From Epiperipatus broadwayi (lineage: Eukaryota > Onychophora > Udeonychophora > Euonychophora > Peripatidae), in the NCBI GenBank assembly GCA_028023455.1, contig JAQFVV010012982.1, forward strand, positions 1 to 64,000: DNA of 64,000 nt. The letters are read 5' to 3'. Positions within the stretch are counted from its first letter, which is position 1. Each line of letters begins with the position of its first letter. The notes beneath the pieces are model-generated. The model worked only from the letters and a program-made list of their open reading frames with translations, was not told where the DNA came from and searched no databases. Made by a program: the position numbers and the translations under genes. Of this stretch, positions 47,925 to 60,430 are shown piece after piece.

Positions 47925-48815
47925 TCTCAATCTGTTGTTTTATTGATTTGGTTAAGACATTTAACTCAGTTAATTGAATAAGTTTATGGCATTATTTAAA
48001 ATTAGTTGATTGTCTACCAAAGTTTATTGTGACATACAGTTTCTAAGAGATAGAATGTAAAAAAATGCTATTAATATAGGTAAAAAATCTGAGGCAGGTT
48101 GAAATGTAAGCTGGTGTTAAACAATATTTTTTTTTACTTGATACAAAATTGTTTTTGATTTTTGTGACTTTCAGCTCAATGAATCAGGAATCAAAATGTC
48201 ATACAGATTTGATGGTTAAATATATAATTTGAATCAAAAGCAAAGACAAAAACTTCATACTTTTGTATTATGGATTTACAGTATATGAATGATTACTATT
48301 GCCAATTATAAAAGATAATCTCAATAATATCATTAGTTTTTAAAGTGCAACATATGAAGATATTGGTTTATAATTAATGTTCAAAAAATTCTAAGGTCTT
48401 TATCAGCCAGGAAAATTTAGTTTAGATTGTTATCAATTTGAGAATGTAAGCCAATATAAATATCTTTGTATTTTTTTAAGTAGCAAGGTGATCTTAGATG
48501 TCAAGATACAGTATGAACCACAATGTGTAGCTATTGCCTTTAACAAGTTAAAAGTTAGTTTATTTCATCACAGGCAGATAACTACTACAATTAAATTAGC
48601 TCTAGTAATAATCTGTTGTGTAGAAATGGAAATTGCACATCCTATTAATGTAACATAATAGCATTAGTAAAGTTTCACTTAAAAATTCTATGTAATATTA
48701 TAGGAATATAATGGCAAGATCATAAGATCAATCAATAATGTTCCTCAACTTGTTGGATGGAATACTATAAATCCCATTATTGCAGAGTCACATCTTCATT
48801 GGATTACATATAGTT
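47925..48815 (+). pseudogene. Second decayed LINE reverse transcriptase fragment
   Basis: Readable on the plus strand with shifts. About 47,945-48,040 encodes IDLVKTFNSVN and ISLWHYLKLVDCLPKFI, matching RT motif A and the following helix (FVDLTKAFDTV...LW..L...G.P.KFI). At about 48,110 GVKQYFF matches GVKQGC (motif B region). About 48,440-48,620 encodes SQYKYLCIFLSSKVILDVKIQY and AFNKLKVSLF, matching the YLGS and A..AF..L region after the RT. No intact frame. It differs from the element at 39-42 kb and ends at the inserted family A element. Confidence 0.6.
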
Positions 48816-48818
48816 AAA

Positions 48819-48997
48819 CAAAGCAAAACTTTACATACAGTAGTGTCACCCTGTGCCAACCAGAGTAATCAATGGATGCCAGTCTGGGGATATTGGATGA
48901 GTAGGCACTAGATAGGGATTTTATGCACAAGCCTTTTGACATCCATTGACTACTCTGGTTGGCACAGGGTGGCACTACTGTATGGAGAGTTTTGCCT
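48819..48997. mobile_element. Fold-back element family A, solo copy A4
   Basis: TIRs AAGCAAAACTTTACATACAG and CTGTATGGAGAGTTTTGCC, with the GTGCCAACCAGAGTAATCAATGG inner part shared by both ends. The hammerhead core is deleted: GATGCC joins directly to AGTCTGGGGATATTGG. The tail GTTTAATAACAGTTATG...GTGATCATGTGATGTTT (to about 49,047) also follows copy A1. Confidence 0.75.
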
Positions 48998-49047
48998 TGT
49001 TTAATAACAGTTATGTGCTAGTATAAGAGATAGTGATCATGTGATGT

Positions 49048-49889
49048 TTAGAGATTACATATACTTATTAAAAGGGTATTTTATAATTAACATGAGCAAG
49101 ATTTTTATGAAAGAGATAGACTTATCTATGCTATAAGTATTATTTAATAATCTTATAAAAAATACAATGTATTTTTTGTTAATGATAAGATATGGCAGAG
49201 AATATATTGCAAAGTTATACTTAGACATGATTGCAAAGTTATAATTAGACATGGTGTTGAAATACTTCAGGAAGAAAAGTTACCTGCAGAAATTAAATGA
49301 CAACATCATTAAATATCAAACAAACAAAATAATTAACCAACATTTTCTATATGGGGATGTATTTATAGTAAACATTTCAAAAGTTAACTATAAAGTATTA
49401 TTATTATGATTATTTTGATTTTTCATCTTTTTCTCTTGGCATGCCATACTCATTTATGAGTGTTACGGATAACTTGTGCAAGTAATTATTATATAGATAT
49501 ATATTTGGATATATATTAGTTTCAATATCATGTTTTTCCTGAATGATGAACAAATAGATAAAAACATTGAAACTTTGCATACCTTAACTGTAATTGAAAA
49601 TTGCATCTGTTTATTTGTCTATGTAATAAAGTAGTTTCTTCTTTATAACATAAAGCTGAAGGCACTTTTGGTGAAGTTCACCATAATCATATCTCTTTTG
49701 AAATGCTATTTGATGTCTTGGGTAATATACATTACTGTGTACAGTAGAAAAAATAAAAATGCAAAGGAGAAAGATTTGAATTATATTAGTAAATTTATGA
49801 GGAGAAAGAATTTTTGAGTGAAGAATGCTGAAAAAAATCAGAATAATTTGTATGTAAAGTGGAAAAAACATAAATATGAAGAGAGCTAA
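49048..49889. other. AT-rich noncoding stretch
   Basis: No recognised element. The 128-codon minus frame at 49611-49997 is Phe/Ile-rich and runs into the fold-back element, so it is not called. Confidence 0.45.
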
Positions 49890-50430
49890 AAAAGTTAGAG
49901 ATTTTGTTTTAGTTCTAATAAAACATTGATGCCAATTTAGTTTGTGCTCATAGCCATTTTGAAATCTAAAGATCAGCCAAAACCACCGCTGACACATTCA
50001 ACCGATAAATGACACAAATATTGAATAAAAGTTTAAATTCATATTTTAGAAATTATAAGCTAGTAAATATAATATGCTTTATTTCATATGGGCATATATT
50101 ATAATCTTTTAGTATTTGGAAATTATAAGCTTGGTTTGATCAGACTTCTGCAACTTTTGACCGATACTTTGTATCAGCCAAATCATCCATCCTTTCCTCT
50201 TCCTGCAAATTCAGGTGCTTCAAATATTTTATAAAAGTAAATTTTAAATTCCCTACTAAAATAAAGCATATTATTTTTACTAGCTTATAATTTTTAAAAT
50301 ATGAATTTTAAATACTTGTATTTAATATTTATGTCACTTATCAGCTAGATGTGTCAGCGGTGGTTTTTAGATTTCAAAATGGCCATGAGCACAAACTAAA
50401 TCAAGACCAAAACATTTATTAAAATGGCAT
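49890..50430. mobile_element. Old fold-back element (family E)
   Basis: Imperfect inverted repeat with arms of about 49,890-50,095 and 50,255-50,430. Shared complementary blocks are TTTAGTTTGTGCTCATAGCC, ACCACCGCTGACACAT, TTATAAGCTAGTAAA and ATGCTTTATTT. The loop (50,096-50,254) contains GATCAGACTTCTGCAACTTTTGACC. Divergence between arms is higher than in families A-C. Confidence 0.65.
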
Positions 50431-51099
50431 AGGAGCAGAAAACAAAATTTATGAATCATTGATAGGATGATTTTCAATTTTATAGATTGGAAAGAGGTAA
50501 TAGAGAGAAGGAAATACAGAAATACATGGATTTTATAAAGATAAATAATAGTTCCAGAGGAAGACAAAGTATAAGTTAGCTAACCTAGTTTTTAGGCATA
50601 TGACTCATTAACAGAAACTTTTGATTTCATTAAAAGTCGTCATTTTATATCGCTACATATCATCATCACAAATATTTCTTTTCTTATACTGATTTCTGAC
50701 TTCGATAAGAAAAAGCTAATTTTTATCAAATATACTAAAAGATTGTGTGATATTTTATTCAATATATTTTATTATATTTTGCATTTTAAGTTTCTTGCCT
50801 GAAGTCAAATTGATTAACTAAGCGAAAGAGCATTATAACCCAGCTGCTAAGACTTGGCTATTATTGGTGCTATTTTACATTGCTTATGAATTTTTTAACT
50901 CAATTTTAATGTAACTTCTTAAATTTCGGGAAACATTATAACAAACTTTAGTGAGCCTTAGTATTATTAATATATACATACATATATATATATATATGTG
51001 TGTGTGAAGTATAGACATTTGATAAATACAAATATATATAAATTGATGAAAAGAAGAATTAAAAGATGTAATATTGAAATACAAGTGTAATGTATATAT
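50431..51099. other. AT-rich noncoding stretch
   Basis: Nothing recognised. The 66- and 72-codon minus frames here are AT-rich chance frames. Confidence 0.45.
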
Positions 51100-51152
51100 C
51101 ACATGATCACCATCTCATACTAGCACACAATTGTGTAAGGAGAGTTTTGCCT
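51100..51152. mobile_element. Terminal fragment of family A element
   Basis: CACATGATCACCATCTCATACTAG, then AAGGAGAGTTTTGCC, the TIR end of family A with its characteristic neighbour sequence. Confidence 0.5.
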
Positions 51153-51194
51153 TTGTTTATAATGTATATACTTAACCTAGATGTAATTAGAGTG

Positions 51195-51240
51195 AATGAC
51201 TGTAGGGAGCTTGAAAGTCTGGGTTCAAATCCTCTTTAAT
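51195..51240 (+). repeat. tRNA-derived SINE-like fragment
   Basis: GACTGTAGGGAGCTTGAAAGTCTGGGTTCAAATCCTC contains a consensus pol III B box (GGTTCAAATCC). The 5' part is weak. Confidence 0.4.
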
Positions 51241-52309
51241 TAAAACAATTTGATAATTATTTTTTTCTCTTATTACTTTTACGTTTTAAATTTCTTTTCT
51301 AAAAGTTTGTTTACGCTGTTAGATTTTTATCACATCTGGAATCAGCCTCTATATCTTAATAAAGTAGTTTTGTGTCATTTTTTACACATCTTAAGGGAAA
51401 TAATAAAAGCCTCTTTGGCTGAGGAAAAAAATAGACGGATGTCAGTTGATGGTTGAGATAAGCCTGCATGATAATAGTACCCTATTGCCTCTAATATTTT
51501 TGGATTTTTACTGCTTTTTTTCATACAAGGTTCAAACGTTGCGCACATAGAAATCTTTTTATCCTATTATCTGCAGTTTATAATTTCTTATCAGGTGTCC
51601 AGATAGAAAAAAAGTATTATTTCTCCAATATATCAAATGCACTTAATTGGCAGGTGGGATTTTTGTAAAAGTTTTCTGTCAAATGTGTGCATCTCCTAGA
51701 AGAAACTCTCTATCACAAATCAATTTTATTAGCTTTTCTTTCCTTTTTTTAAAATGAAGTTATAAAATTACCTGAACATTTATGAGCAAATGTGGAAAAA
51801 AGTTTTAATTTTAAAAAGTAACAATATAATAAGACCGATTTACCAGCAGAAGTAAAAGGTATTATTATATAAAGAAATATAAAATTAAAAAGTAAAAAAA
51901 CTGTGTGTAATATATAGTTTGTTTGTTTTTTTATTATATAATGTAAATTCCAAAAGACTAGTAATAATGTATCCAATTATTCGCCTTAATGAAGCACTAC
52001 TCATATAATTGACTACTGCCCCCAGCCGAATTTATTTTCAAAGAAAAAAAATCTTAAAAAAAGCAAAAAAGAAAATAAAAGAAAGCGACTCTCATTTTAA
52101 TTGTTCAAAATGAAATTAAGGTGTTACAATAATTATAAGAATAAGTAATCTAACAGTTTAATAAATGTCTTACGGTGATGGTGGCGGTGGGTTTAATAAA
52201 TGTCTTAAAATTATAATATTTATCAAGGAAAACAAAACTCTTCAAGTCACAATGAGCTGTAACAATGTTAACAATGATACACTACAACGGAGAAGGAAAT
52301 GGAAAATTT
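51241..52309. other. AT-rich noncoding stretch
   Basis: No element recognised. A short direct repeat (GTTTAATAAATGTCTTA) occurs twice at about 52,156-52,205. Confidence 0.45.
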
Positions 52310-52374
52310 ACTAGCTGCCTTACAAGCAGTTGTTCCGGGTTAGCGGGTTCGCTTCCCGGCCAATGCTATAACAC
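52310..52374 (+). repeat. tRNA-like SINE head, partial copy
   Basis: TAGCTGCCTTACAAGCAGTTGTTCCGG, then GCGGGTTCGCTTCCCGG (B box) and CAATGCTATAACACAT followed by an A run. Its first third does not match the family, so it is 5'-truncated or diverged. Confidence 0.65.
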
Positions 52375-53384
52375 ATAAAAAAAAAAAAAAAAGATGGAAC
52401 AGCGTTTAAACAGAATAGCAAGGTCTCTCAATAGACCCTCATGGGGAAACAGTGAAAAAAAAAGTTCACCAAACTTTTACCAATTGTCATATTGGTATGA
52501 TTTGAGTAATTTTCCATCTTATTATAAGACTAGCTAGCTAGATATCCATTTTATGACCAATATTGGATTGGGATTAGCTAGAAGTCAGATGGCAATAAAG
52601 AGAATCTTAAGACCGATTGAAACTTGAAAAAGTTTTCCAAGTATTACTGAGCTGGAATTACTATTATTACATTATGAGATTTTATATCACTGGAAACATA
52701 TTCTCTTCATGAAATTAATAATGATGCTCACATTTAACAAAGAATAATCTTCAATTAACTAAGTAAGGACAACTATTAAAAATTGTTCTAGTTTCAGATA
52801 TCTAGATTGAATACATACATGATGTAAGGGTACCACAATGCCTAATCATATGCTACATATTAAGCTATGATTTCTGCAGGCCTAAAGAAGAATTCAAAAG
52901 AATAATGTTTGGCAAATACTTAGTAATAATAAATATTACTTATAAATTATCCCAGTATTTTGATGAACACAGCTAAACTTCAGGCTAAATGATTTTTATC
53001 TTTAATCTACTTAAAAAATAATTGAGAATTAAATGAACTGTAATGGCTACTATTTGAAAAATTCTAATTACATTTGTGAATAAAATAAGTTTTTAATTTT
53101 ATTACAAAGTATAAGATTGATAAATTGAGCCCTATTTTAACATTGAAATCATAAACAATAGTTTTCCCACACAACCTGCAATCACTAGAATCGAAGCTTT
53201 CAGTGGATATTTAAAACTGCAGAAAATATTAAATTCTGTGTATCATGTTTTAAATAATAAAAAATATATCCATTATGTAATTTAATTAAAAAATTATATT
53301 CATTAAGACATCAATTTAATTAATTACTTAAAGAAAAAAGCAATTCAACCATAATAAAAAAGTTAATGGCTTTATTTCGTGGGA
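52375..53384. other. AT-rich noncoding stretch
   Basis: Nothing recognised after the A tail of the SINE. Confidence 0.45.
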
Positions 53385-53475
53385 GTTCACAAAAGTTTCA
53401 AGCACCAGAATCAAACTATGATCTCCTGATTCCCAAGTCAAATGCTGTAGCACTGCATCAAACTGCACAGGGTAG
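53385..53475 (-). repeat. tRNA-derived SINE-like remnant
   Basis: On the minus strand GTGCTACAGCATTTGACTTGG, then ATAGTTTGATTCTGGTGCTTGAA. The tail after the B-box-like part matches the remnants at about 6,345-6,425 and its mirror. Confidence 0.45.
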
Positions 53476-54738
53476 CAGTTCAATGACAAATTAGAAAGAT
53501 GGAGCACATTCAAATGTATGTAAATTGAAATCTAGCTAAGTAAATATATATATACTATAGCAATTCATGATCAGCTACAAGCATCAAATATGAGCATTAG
53601 TATAATGATAATAAAGAACATTTTTAAATTTGAAATCCTCAGTAGATAAAGGGTTAAGTTTTATTCGAGTGGTGTGCATATATGTTTTTTCGCATTTCAT
53701 CTCAAATATTTCTGTGCATAAAACAAAAGAAAAAAAAAGTGTTTTATTAACTAATTATAAAATTAATATTCAGATGGAAAAAAGAAAATAAAACAAGTAA
53801 CAAAAGTTACCACCTCTGCAATAGAATTTTTAACTACATTTCATTTATATAAATGCAGTGTTCTGAAATGAATTTGTACTACTAAAAAGTGTAATTTTTT
53901 TATTTTCTTTGTTTTCCTTTTTTGTTTCTAATTATGATTCATTATCATCTGTTTTCTTTCCTGTTTTCAAAAAACAGGCATTGATAACTAATTAAGCTGC
54001 TTTTGATAAACACAACATTGAGATGGGATTTAGATAGAGGTTGGATGGAAGCAATTAAGTTGTGGATCCAAAAACACTTGATAATGTTATAAAAAGTTTG
54101 TGGATTAGAATATTTTTTTAGGAAGCCCATCATCACACAGTGTATATACATGTAAAAAGTTGATATATTATAAAAAGTATGTTACATATAGTTTAAATTT
54201 TATTAGAATGAATTTCGAATCCATCTCTTGGCCACATGTGATTCTCCGGGGATGAAAAAATAATATTGACCAACAGTTGAGTTAAAAAAAAAAAGACCTA
54301 GAATAAAAAAGAAAACTTGAGTACTCCATCCCAACTCTATTATATGTGTACAGACGTGCTTTACCCCACACCCTAAAGAGAAGATCTACTGATGCCTGAT
54401 AATAATCCAGCTAAAGTATGACAAATTCTTGAACAATTGTGGGACTGACTATTGGAAAAATACCATGAACTATTTAGATGAAATAGAGCAAGGGTGCTCT
54501 ATTTTATTAACCTGTAAATCCAACAACCATTTAAAAAAGCACATGATTAAATTGTTAATTGGCAATCCAATCAAGAAAATATATAGGATTAATCAATGTA
54601 CTACAACTCATATAATTTCATTGACAATTGTAAAATAAAAATAATCTCCAGGATTGCTACAGTTGGAGAATTAAAGTTCCATGTTTAAATTTTATATAAT
54701 TACTTTTTGCTAGCAAAAGATGAACAAAACTAAAAGTA
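53476..54738. other. AT-rich noncoding stretch, possibly with an old coding fragment
   Basis: 54,340-54,640 is less AT-rich and gives short open pieces on the plus strand (for example KREDLLMPDNNPAKV), perhaps a transposon remnant. I do not recognise the family. Confidence 0.35.
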
Positions 54739-54820
54739 GTCAAGCGTTGGAGGTCTTGTGGTTAGCATATTTGCCTTCCAAGCAGCTGGCCTGGATTCGC
54801 TTCCAGGTCAACACTTTGAC
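54739..54820 (+). repeat. tRNA-like SINE head with poly-A tail
   Basis: GTCAAGCGTTGGAGGTC ... B box GGATTCGCTTCC ... ACACTTTGACACAT followed by 13 A. Same family as 15230-15312. Here the A tail directly follows the tRNA part, showing that the mobile unit is only about 85 bp plus tail. Confidence 0.72.
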
Positions 54821-55135
54821 ACATAAAAAAAAAAAAACCTAAAATAAGAATTATTAATTTTATTATTATATTATATGAATATATATATATATTCTTTTAG
54901 TGACTTGATTAATCATTAACTTTTACTAATATTTTTGTTTATACTAATCTTTTACTCTAATTATTATATATGATTGTTGTCTAGTAAGATTTATATTATA
55001 TATTTTTGTGCATTGTCTAATACTTAATTGAGGAATTGGATACATGTATTATGTAATATCATTATTCTCATTTATGTAATTCAACATTGATGGAGTATCT
55101 GGGAGAATAAAATATTTTTTATGTGTGTGTATTTG

Positions 55136-55174
<39 letters not shown>

Positions 55175-55249
55175 TATATTACCTATATATATATATATAT
55201 ATATATATAAAGGTAATATAATTTATCGTTAGTTAGCTGGCATTTGCTT
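54821..55249. repeat. AT-rich stretch with two (TA)n blocks
   Basis: TA runs at about 55,139-55,170 and 55,184-55,210 are flanked by ATATTACC and GGTAATAT, so the block can fold into a hairpin. No gene. Confidence 0.6.
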
Positions 55250-58200
55250 GTGATACAGGATATGCAGCTATCAGTTTAGGAAAAATATCATAAACTATTA
55301 CCAGATAGCTCATCTTATCAAATGAGGGCCAATGGTCTGTAATAATCTATGTCTAATAAGTTATTTGGTTGTGGAAACTGAATAGGCTGAAGCAGATCTA
55401 TCACTGATGTATTGAGGGATTTTGTTTTAAGGCATAGCTCACATTCATTTATGGTGGCCAGAATGCTGGCATACATTCCCAGCCAGTACAATCAATGACT
55501 TAAACAGCCCTTGACTTTACTTACTTTATAATGACCATACTTTGATGAACATATTCAACTATCCACTTCTGCACTTCTATACATTTTTGTTTATTTTCAC
55601 CATTTCTTCTGTTCCACTAAGGGTTGTTTCTGCTTCCTTTTATGGTTTGATGATGCAGATATTTTATTATTTGCCAGCAATCAGAGTCTTCTCTTTGTCT
55701 TTTTATTAACTCCTATAGGTCATTTTCTGCAGATGCATTTCTATCTATTTCCATTGCAGCAATGCACAAATCATTACAATGTAAATTCTTTTGTTCCAGT
55801 CAAATCAGATATTGGCTTAATGTATTCATCACAACATTATCTCTACCTTTGCAATATTTTACACTATAATTAAATTCTTGGAGAACAGACTCCACCTTAT
55901 TAGCTGGCTGTTTGTTAAGAAACTATGGTTTAAAAATTTGAGGCTCTTGTGATCTGTGATCACAAGCACTTCTGATCCTATTAGAAACTAATGAAATTTT
56001 TGAAAAGCCCAAACTATTGCTAAAGCTTTCTTTTCTGTCACTGTGTAATTTAATTTAGGACATTTCAATCAACAGCTTATAAAGGAAAGGACACCCTTAT
56101 GACCCTTCCTTTGGATTCGAAAAAGAGTAACACCCAACCAACCCAACTACTATCAGCTTGTATAAAAATTCATTTGTAAAAGTCATGATATGATAGCATA
56201 ACTTACTTTAAGAATTTGTTTCCACATTTTGAAAACTTCTATCATTCTGTGCTATTCATACACAGGATCTTTCCTTTTTTAGCAATTGCACTAGTGGCTC
56301 CATGTCAAAAATTTTTTTTTTTATAAAAAATCAGTTATAAATGATCTTATGTGACCTCAGATGCCAGTAAATTGCTTTTTTTAAAAATTTATTTTGATTC
56401 CCTTTTGTTCACACTCTTGAAATAGCTACTTTAAATGAGTGAAGTATTCTTCTACACTTTATGATGCTAAAACTATGTCATTGACATACATCACTACTAA
56501 ATTTTCTATTACATCTAATAATACCTGAACTACACACTGTATTAGTTCGGCCCCACTATTTTTTCACACATTGAACCGAAATGTGGTATATTTCTGATCA
56601 TGAGGATATAACTTCATCTTCCAGTAGCTGGCAGTTAAATTGAACATTGAACTCTGCACCATTAAGCATACCCATTGAACTGAAATGTAGTATCTTTCTG
56701 ATCATGGGGATGTAACTTTATCTGCCAATAGCTGGTAGTTAAATCGAACATTGAAAACACATTTTTGTTATGAAATTTTACTAAGAGTTTAGGTATGGGT
56801 GTGGGAACATTTTTGTCAAGGATAGTTATTTTGCTCAATTGTTTTGCATTCAAGCACAGCTGAATGGATCCATTCTTTTCTTTACTGTTATGAGGGGATT
56901 GTTAAAAGGTGATGAGCATTTGGATATAATCCCCCATCTCAGCATTTTATATATTGGTTCTTTAATCTCTCCACTGTATTGGTGAGGAGTAGGATATACC
57001 CTGGCCACTGGCATGATATATTTGATCTTCCATGGGTATTATTCTGTGGTCATAGCCTTGAATTACTCCAGGGACATCCGAATAAACATTTTCATTTTCA
57101 CTCAACACCTGCTCTAGTCACTTCCTTTGTTGATTATATACTTTTGATTCCTTTACCTTTGTAGGTATTTCCATTTTATGCTTTCATATTTTGTATGCAA
57201 CAAGTCATGGCAGATTTATATATTTTGTCTGATGTAAATGTCATTATCTTGCCATTCAATCTTATCTGACTTAGATTATAATCCAGCATGCAGCTGGTCC
57301 TATGCATAAAATCTGAGCCCATTATGACCTCATGAATTAACTCCCCTAAAATAATCCAAATATGGCTGTATTTTTCTTTTCTATCCACATGTTCACTCAG
57401 ACCTGCTTTGACACTAATTTGGCCTTTTTACTATTTGCCATAGTTATGTATACCATTTTTAATGACAATGTTTTTATATTAGGGTTTATGTGGCTGATTT
57501 GTCTAAACATATCCTGCTACATTAACAATACTTGATTGCCTGAGTCCACCAGTACTTCTGTCATAAGCCCCTCCAACACTATTTCTACTTTAGAGCAATG
57601 CTGAGGTGCTAATATTGGCTCTCTTTTTTCCCATTTGCACACTAAGTTTGTTACCTAAGGGTGGCTTTTCTCTTTGTTATATTCTATCCTATGTTTTGCT
57701 TTCTTCTCATATCTCTTTATGCTGTAAAATTTTCTATTATTATTTCTTTCCAATATCAGCCTTTCAAGCTAATTGAGCACGTGCCTTTTGAGTGTTAAAT
57801 AAATGAATACTCTCTTCTTCAATCCAAGATATAGTATTTATGCAGGAATAAAAAGAATCCCTCTTATTCCTTAAAGTGAGAATCTACTCACGCTCTCTTT
57901 AACAGTTCTTCAGATTTGCTCATATAAAAGAATTTGAGTCATAGGAATAAGAGGGATTCTTTTTATTCCTGCATAAATACTATATCTTGGATTGAAGAAG
58001 AGAGTATTCATTTATTTAACACTCAAAAGGCACATGCTCAATTAGCTTGAAAGGCTGATATTGGAATGAAATATAATTGCAAGCACGGCACTAGATAAAA
58101 TATTTGCTTATTTACTTAATATTATTTCTATTCTAGTTCCTTTTATGCAGACCCAACTTCATGCTATTTACATGTCTGCCTATTCCTAGAGGTTGGAATT

Positions 58201-58790
58201 CCCTTTCCCTATTTTTATACTTTGGCCTTGTGCAATCAATTTCACTAAGCAACTTGACTATGTGTTCTACTGTTTTGTACTTATTACCATCAACATTTGT
58301 TCTATATTATGTGGCAAATTATGCTTTATTATTTCATATAATTTTTATGTTCTGACAATGCATTAGCCATTAATAATCTTAACTTCGCTACTTGCCAGTG
58401 AAAAATGAAATGAACAATTTACCAGTCACCATTTATCCTGAAACACCTAATATTTAATGTTTTCTTGTTGCTTGTCCCTCCAATAGCTTGCTAATGAGAA
58501 CTGTCTATAGTCTCTGAACATAACTAGTTTTGTAAATATTGAATCCCACCAGAATTTAGCATCACCTTGAATGTGACTAAAAGCTATAGTTATGATTGCC
58601 TTCTCACTAAGATGATGCCACATGAAAATAGTGTTCCAGGCTGTCAAGGTGTTCAATTGGAGCCTCCCCTGCATGCCACAAAAATATTTTTATTTTTAAT
58701 AATTGATATACAATATGTGAGCCATTTAAATGTGCATACATACCTACGCTTTTTTCTTTGTTTTTTCATCTATTTTATGTATTAACGGTT
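55250..58790 (-). pseudogene. Ty3/gypsy LTR-retrotransposon fossil (gag-pro-RT-RNaseH-integrase order)
   Basis: On the minus strand, going from 58.8 to 55.2 kb: a gag piece (58447-58674, with GDAKFWWDSI); a protease-region piece (57176-57388, with VIMGSDFMHR and LDY); RT with KITILDKNVPTPIP and FDLTTSYWQIKL (56662-56853) and MYVNDIVLAS near 56,480 (YVDD with Asn replacing the first Asp); RNase H with DHRSQEPQIFKP and VKYCKGRDNV (about 55,820-55,960); and integrase with LGMYASILATINECELC (about 55,430-55,510, the H2C2 region). Multiple stops and frameshifts. A 113-bp tandem duplication lies in the RT and a hairpin element is inserted at 57.75-58.1 kb. I could not identify LTRs. Confidence 0.82.
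57752..58115. mobile_element. Hairpin element family D, copy D1
   Basis: Near-perfect inverted repeat with arms of about 110 bp (57,752-57,870 and 57,944-58,063, starting CAATATCAGCCTTTCAAGC). An extra about 45-bp tail follows (AATTGCAAGCACGGCACTAGATAAAAT). It is inserted between the gag and protease parts of the gypsy fossil. A possible target duplication is TATTATTTCT on both sides. D2 at 63,325 is the second copy. Confidence 0.75.
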
Positions 58791-59400
58791 TTATACTCAT
58801 ATCCATTTTTTATATTTTCTAGTACTTTCCATTTTTTTTAGATAGGCTATCGTAATTTCCTGTATCCTTTTTTTAGACAGGCTATCATCATTTCCTGTAT
58901 TAAATGTTCTATTCATTTATTGAATATTTCTGTGTATTTTTCTACATTACTTTTTTCTTTATTTTGAGTGTCCATTTTTGTTTTGGTTCTAGTATATATT
59001 AAATTTGGTTTTAAAACTATTACTGATTCTCATGCAAATTTATTTTACTTGGTTTATTTATTTTTAATATTTTAAAGTCAAACAAAGTGTTTGATTAACT
59101 TAAAACCCAGTCCTCTCTAATTCTTATCTGGCTATAAACAATTTCAATATAGAAATTCATTTATCTCTCTGGTTACTTTTTTTATCTTTCCTTTATTTAC
59201 AATTTTTAATTATTTTGATTCTTAATTATTTTATATTCTTGATATTATAATGTGTTTGCTTTAGTCTGTTTCTCTTCTCACACTGCTCACTGATTCTAAC
59301 TTTAATTAACTATACAATTTAGCATTTATTTCAATTTTTAGTTTCAAACTTTTTTTTTTTTCAATTTTAATTATGGTTTTACTTTTTTTAAAACTTTGAT
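58791..59400. other. T-rich noncoding stretch
   Basis: Contains a short tandem duplication at about 58,840-58,900 (GGCTATCNTNATTTCCTGTAT twice). Nothing else recognised. Confidence 0.45.
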
Positions 59401-60109
59401 TATGCTGAGTCAATTTATGGCACTTCAGCACCCGTGTTGGATGGCATTTGAACTGGGTCCCTCTGAATAATACATATTAACTTGGTTTGAATACCTTTTA
59501 TAATAATTTTAGGAATCTAAACTTTAGTAAGTTTAACATTTATTTTAATATTACAGAAATAGACCAGCACTTCAACCAGAGAAGAGAATACCAATAAAAC
59601 AGAGCCATCAATGATACCAATGGTCAGATCAAGCTACACAAAGCATAACCTGACCACATTCTCTGACCATGGCCCAACCTCAATTCCTGGACTCAAAGCC
59701 CTGCCATCCAAAGCATTTTATTTGTTTTGAGAATCAAACTCAGGCACCAGACAACCATATGTTATATAGTTGGCATGCTTCAGATGGCAGCCACACAATC
59801 CAGTGCTTGAAATATCTAATGTCGACTAGCACATTTACTTAACACCTAAAAATAACTATATGCTTAAATTAATGGTGACCCGATGACAAGAGAGAGGTGA
59901 GAGAATAGACCAAATAATATTTAAGAAAACATTAATATTTATTTAATCACACACACATCTAATCTAATCTAATATTTTACATAAATATATATGATTAATG
60001 ATCAGTTTCAGGCTAAATTTTATAATAGTCCTTTGTTGATTTAAGTTCATTTAAAATAAATATAGTGTCTTTAGATAAATATCAACATGTCTTTACCTAA
60101 GTTTTCATG
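59401..60109. other. Moderately GC-richer patch, unassigned repeat
   Basis: 59,400-59,800 is clearly less AT-rich than its surroundings. It holds two tRNA-like B-box segments on the minus strand (CCCAGTTCAAATGCC near 59,450; GAGTTTGATTCTC near 59,735), suggesting one or two decayed SINEs. No coding frame is convincing. Confidence 0.4.
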
Positions 60110-60430
60110 ATTTCAGTTCCAATAAGTTGGCTTTTTGGCCTCCATCGATGATTTCAGGGCTTGTTTTTCATTCTTTGTCTTGACCATGAAAGAGAGAGAG
60201 TTTGTGGCAGTATCTATGTCATCATTTTGGCATTACAGAGAGTGTTCAGGTAGGAACAATTGATTTGCAGGGGACTTTGGGCCTGATGTCCAGTCAAACT
60301 CTTCTAAAGATGGTTTAACAATGCATTTTGCTAGATCTGCAGCTTCTGCAATGATATTTTCTGCATCACTAATGAATGGCTATGTTCTGTTCTTAGATTT
60401 CTCAATCTCTGGCACAATGAATAATGTTAC
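60110..60430 (-). pseudogene. Decayed coding fragment of unknown family
   Basis: One minus-strand frame is open except for two or three stops and reads, in part, DAENIIAEAADLAKCIVKP, SLEEFDWTSGPKSP and SSMEAKKPTYWN. The composition is protein-like and the region is GC-richer than its flanks. I do not recognise the family. It could be part of another transposon. The plus frame at 60321-60518 is its shadow. Confidence 0.35.

Noticed and set aside
49611-49997. 128-codon membrane-like minus-strand frame
   Set aside because: Phe/Ile/Leu-rich composition expected by chance in AT-rich DNA. It overlaps the arm of a fold-back element.
57944-57990. Hammerhead in family D (CTGAAGA occurs in the loop nearby)
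   Set aside because: No GAAA or pairing stem II follows at the right distance.
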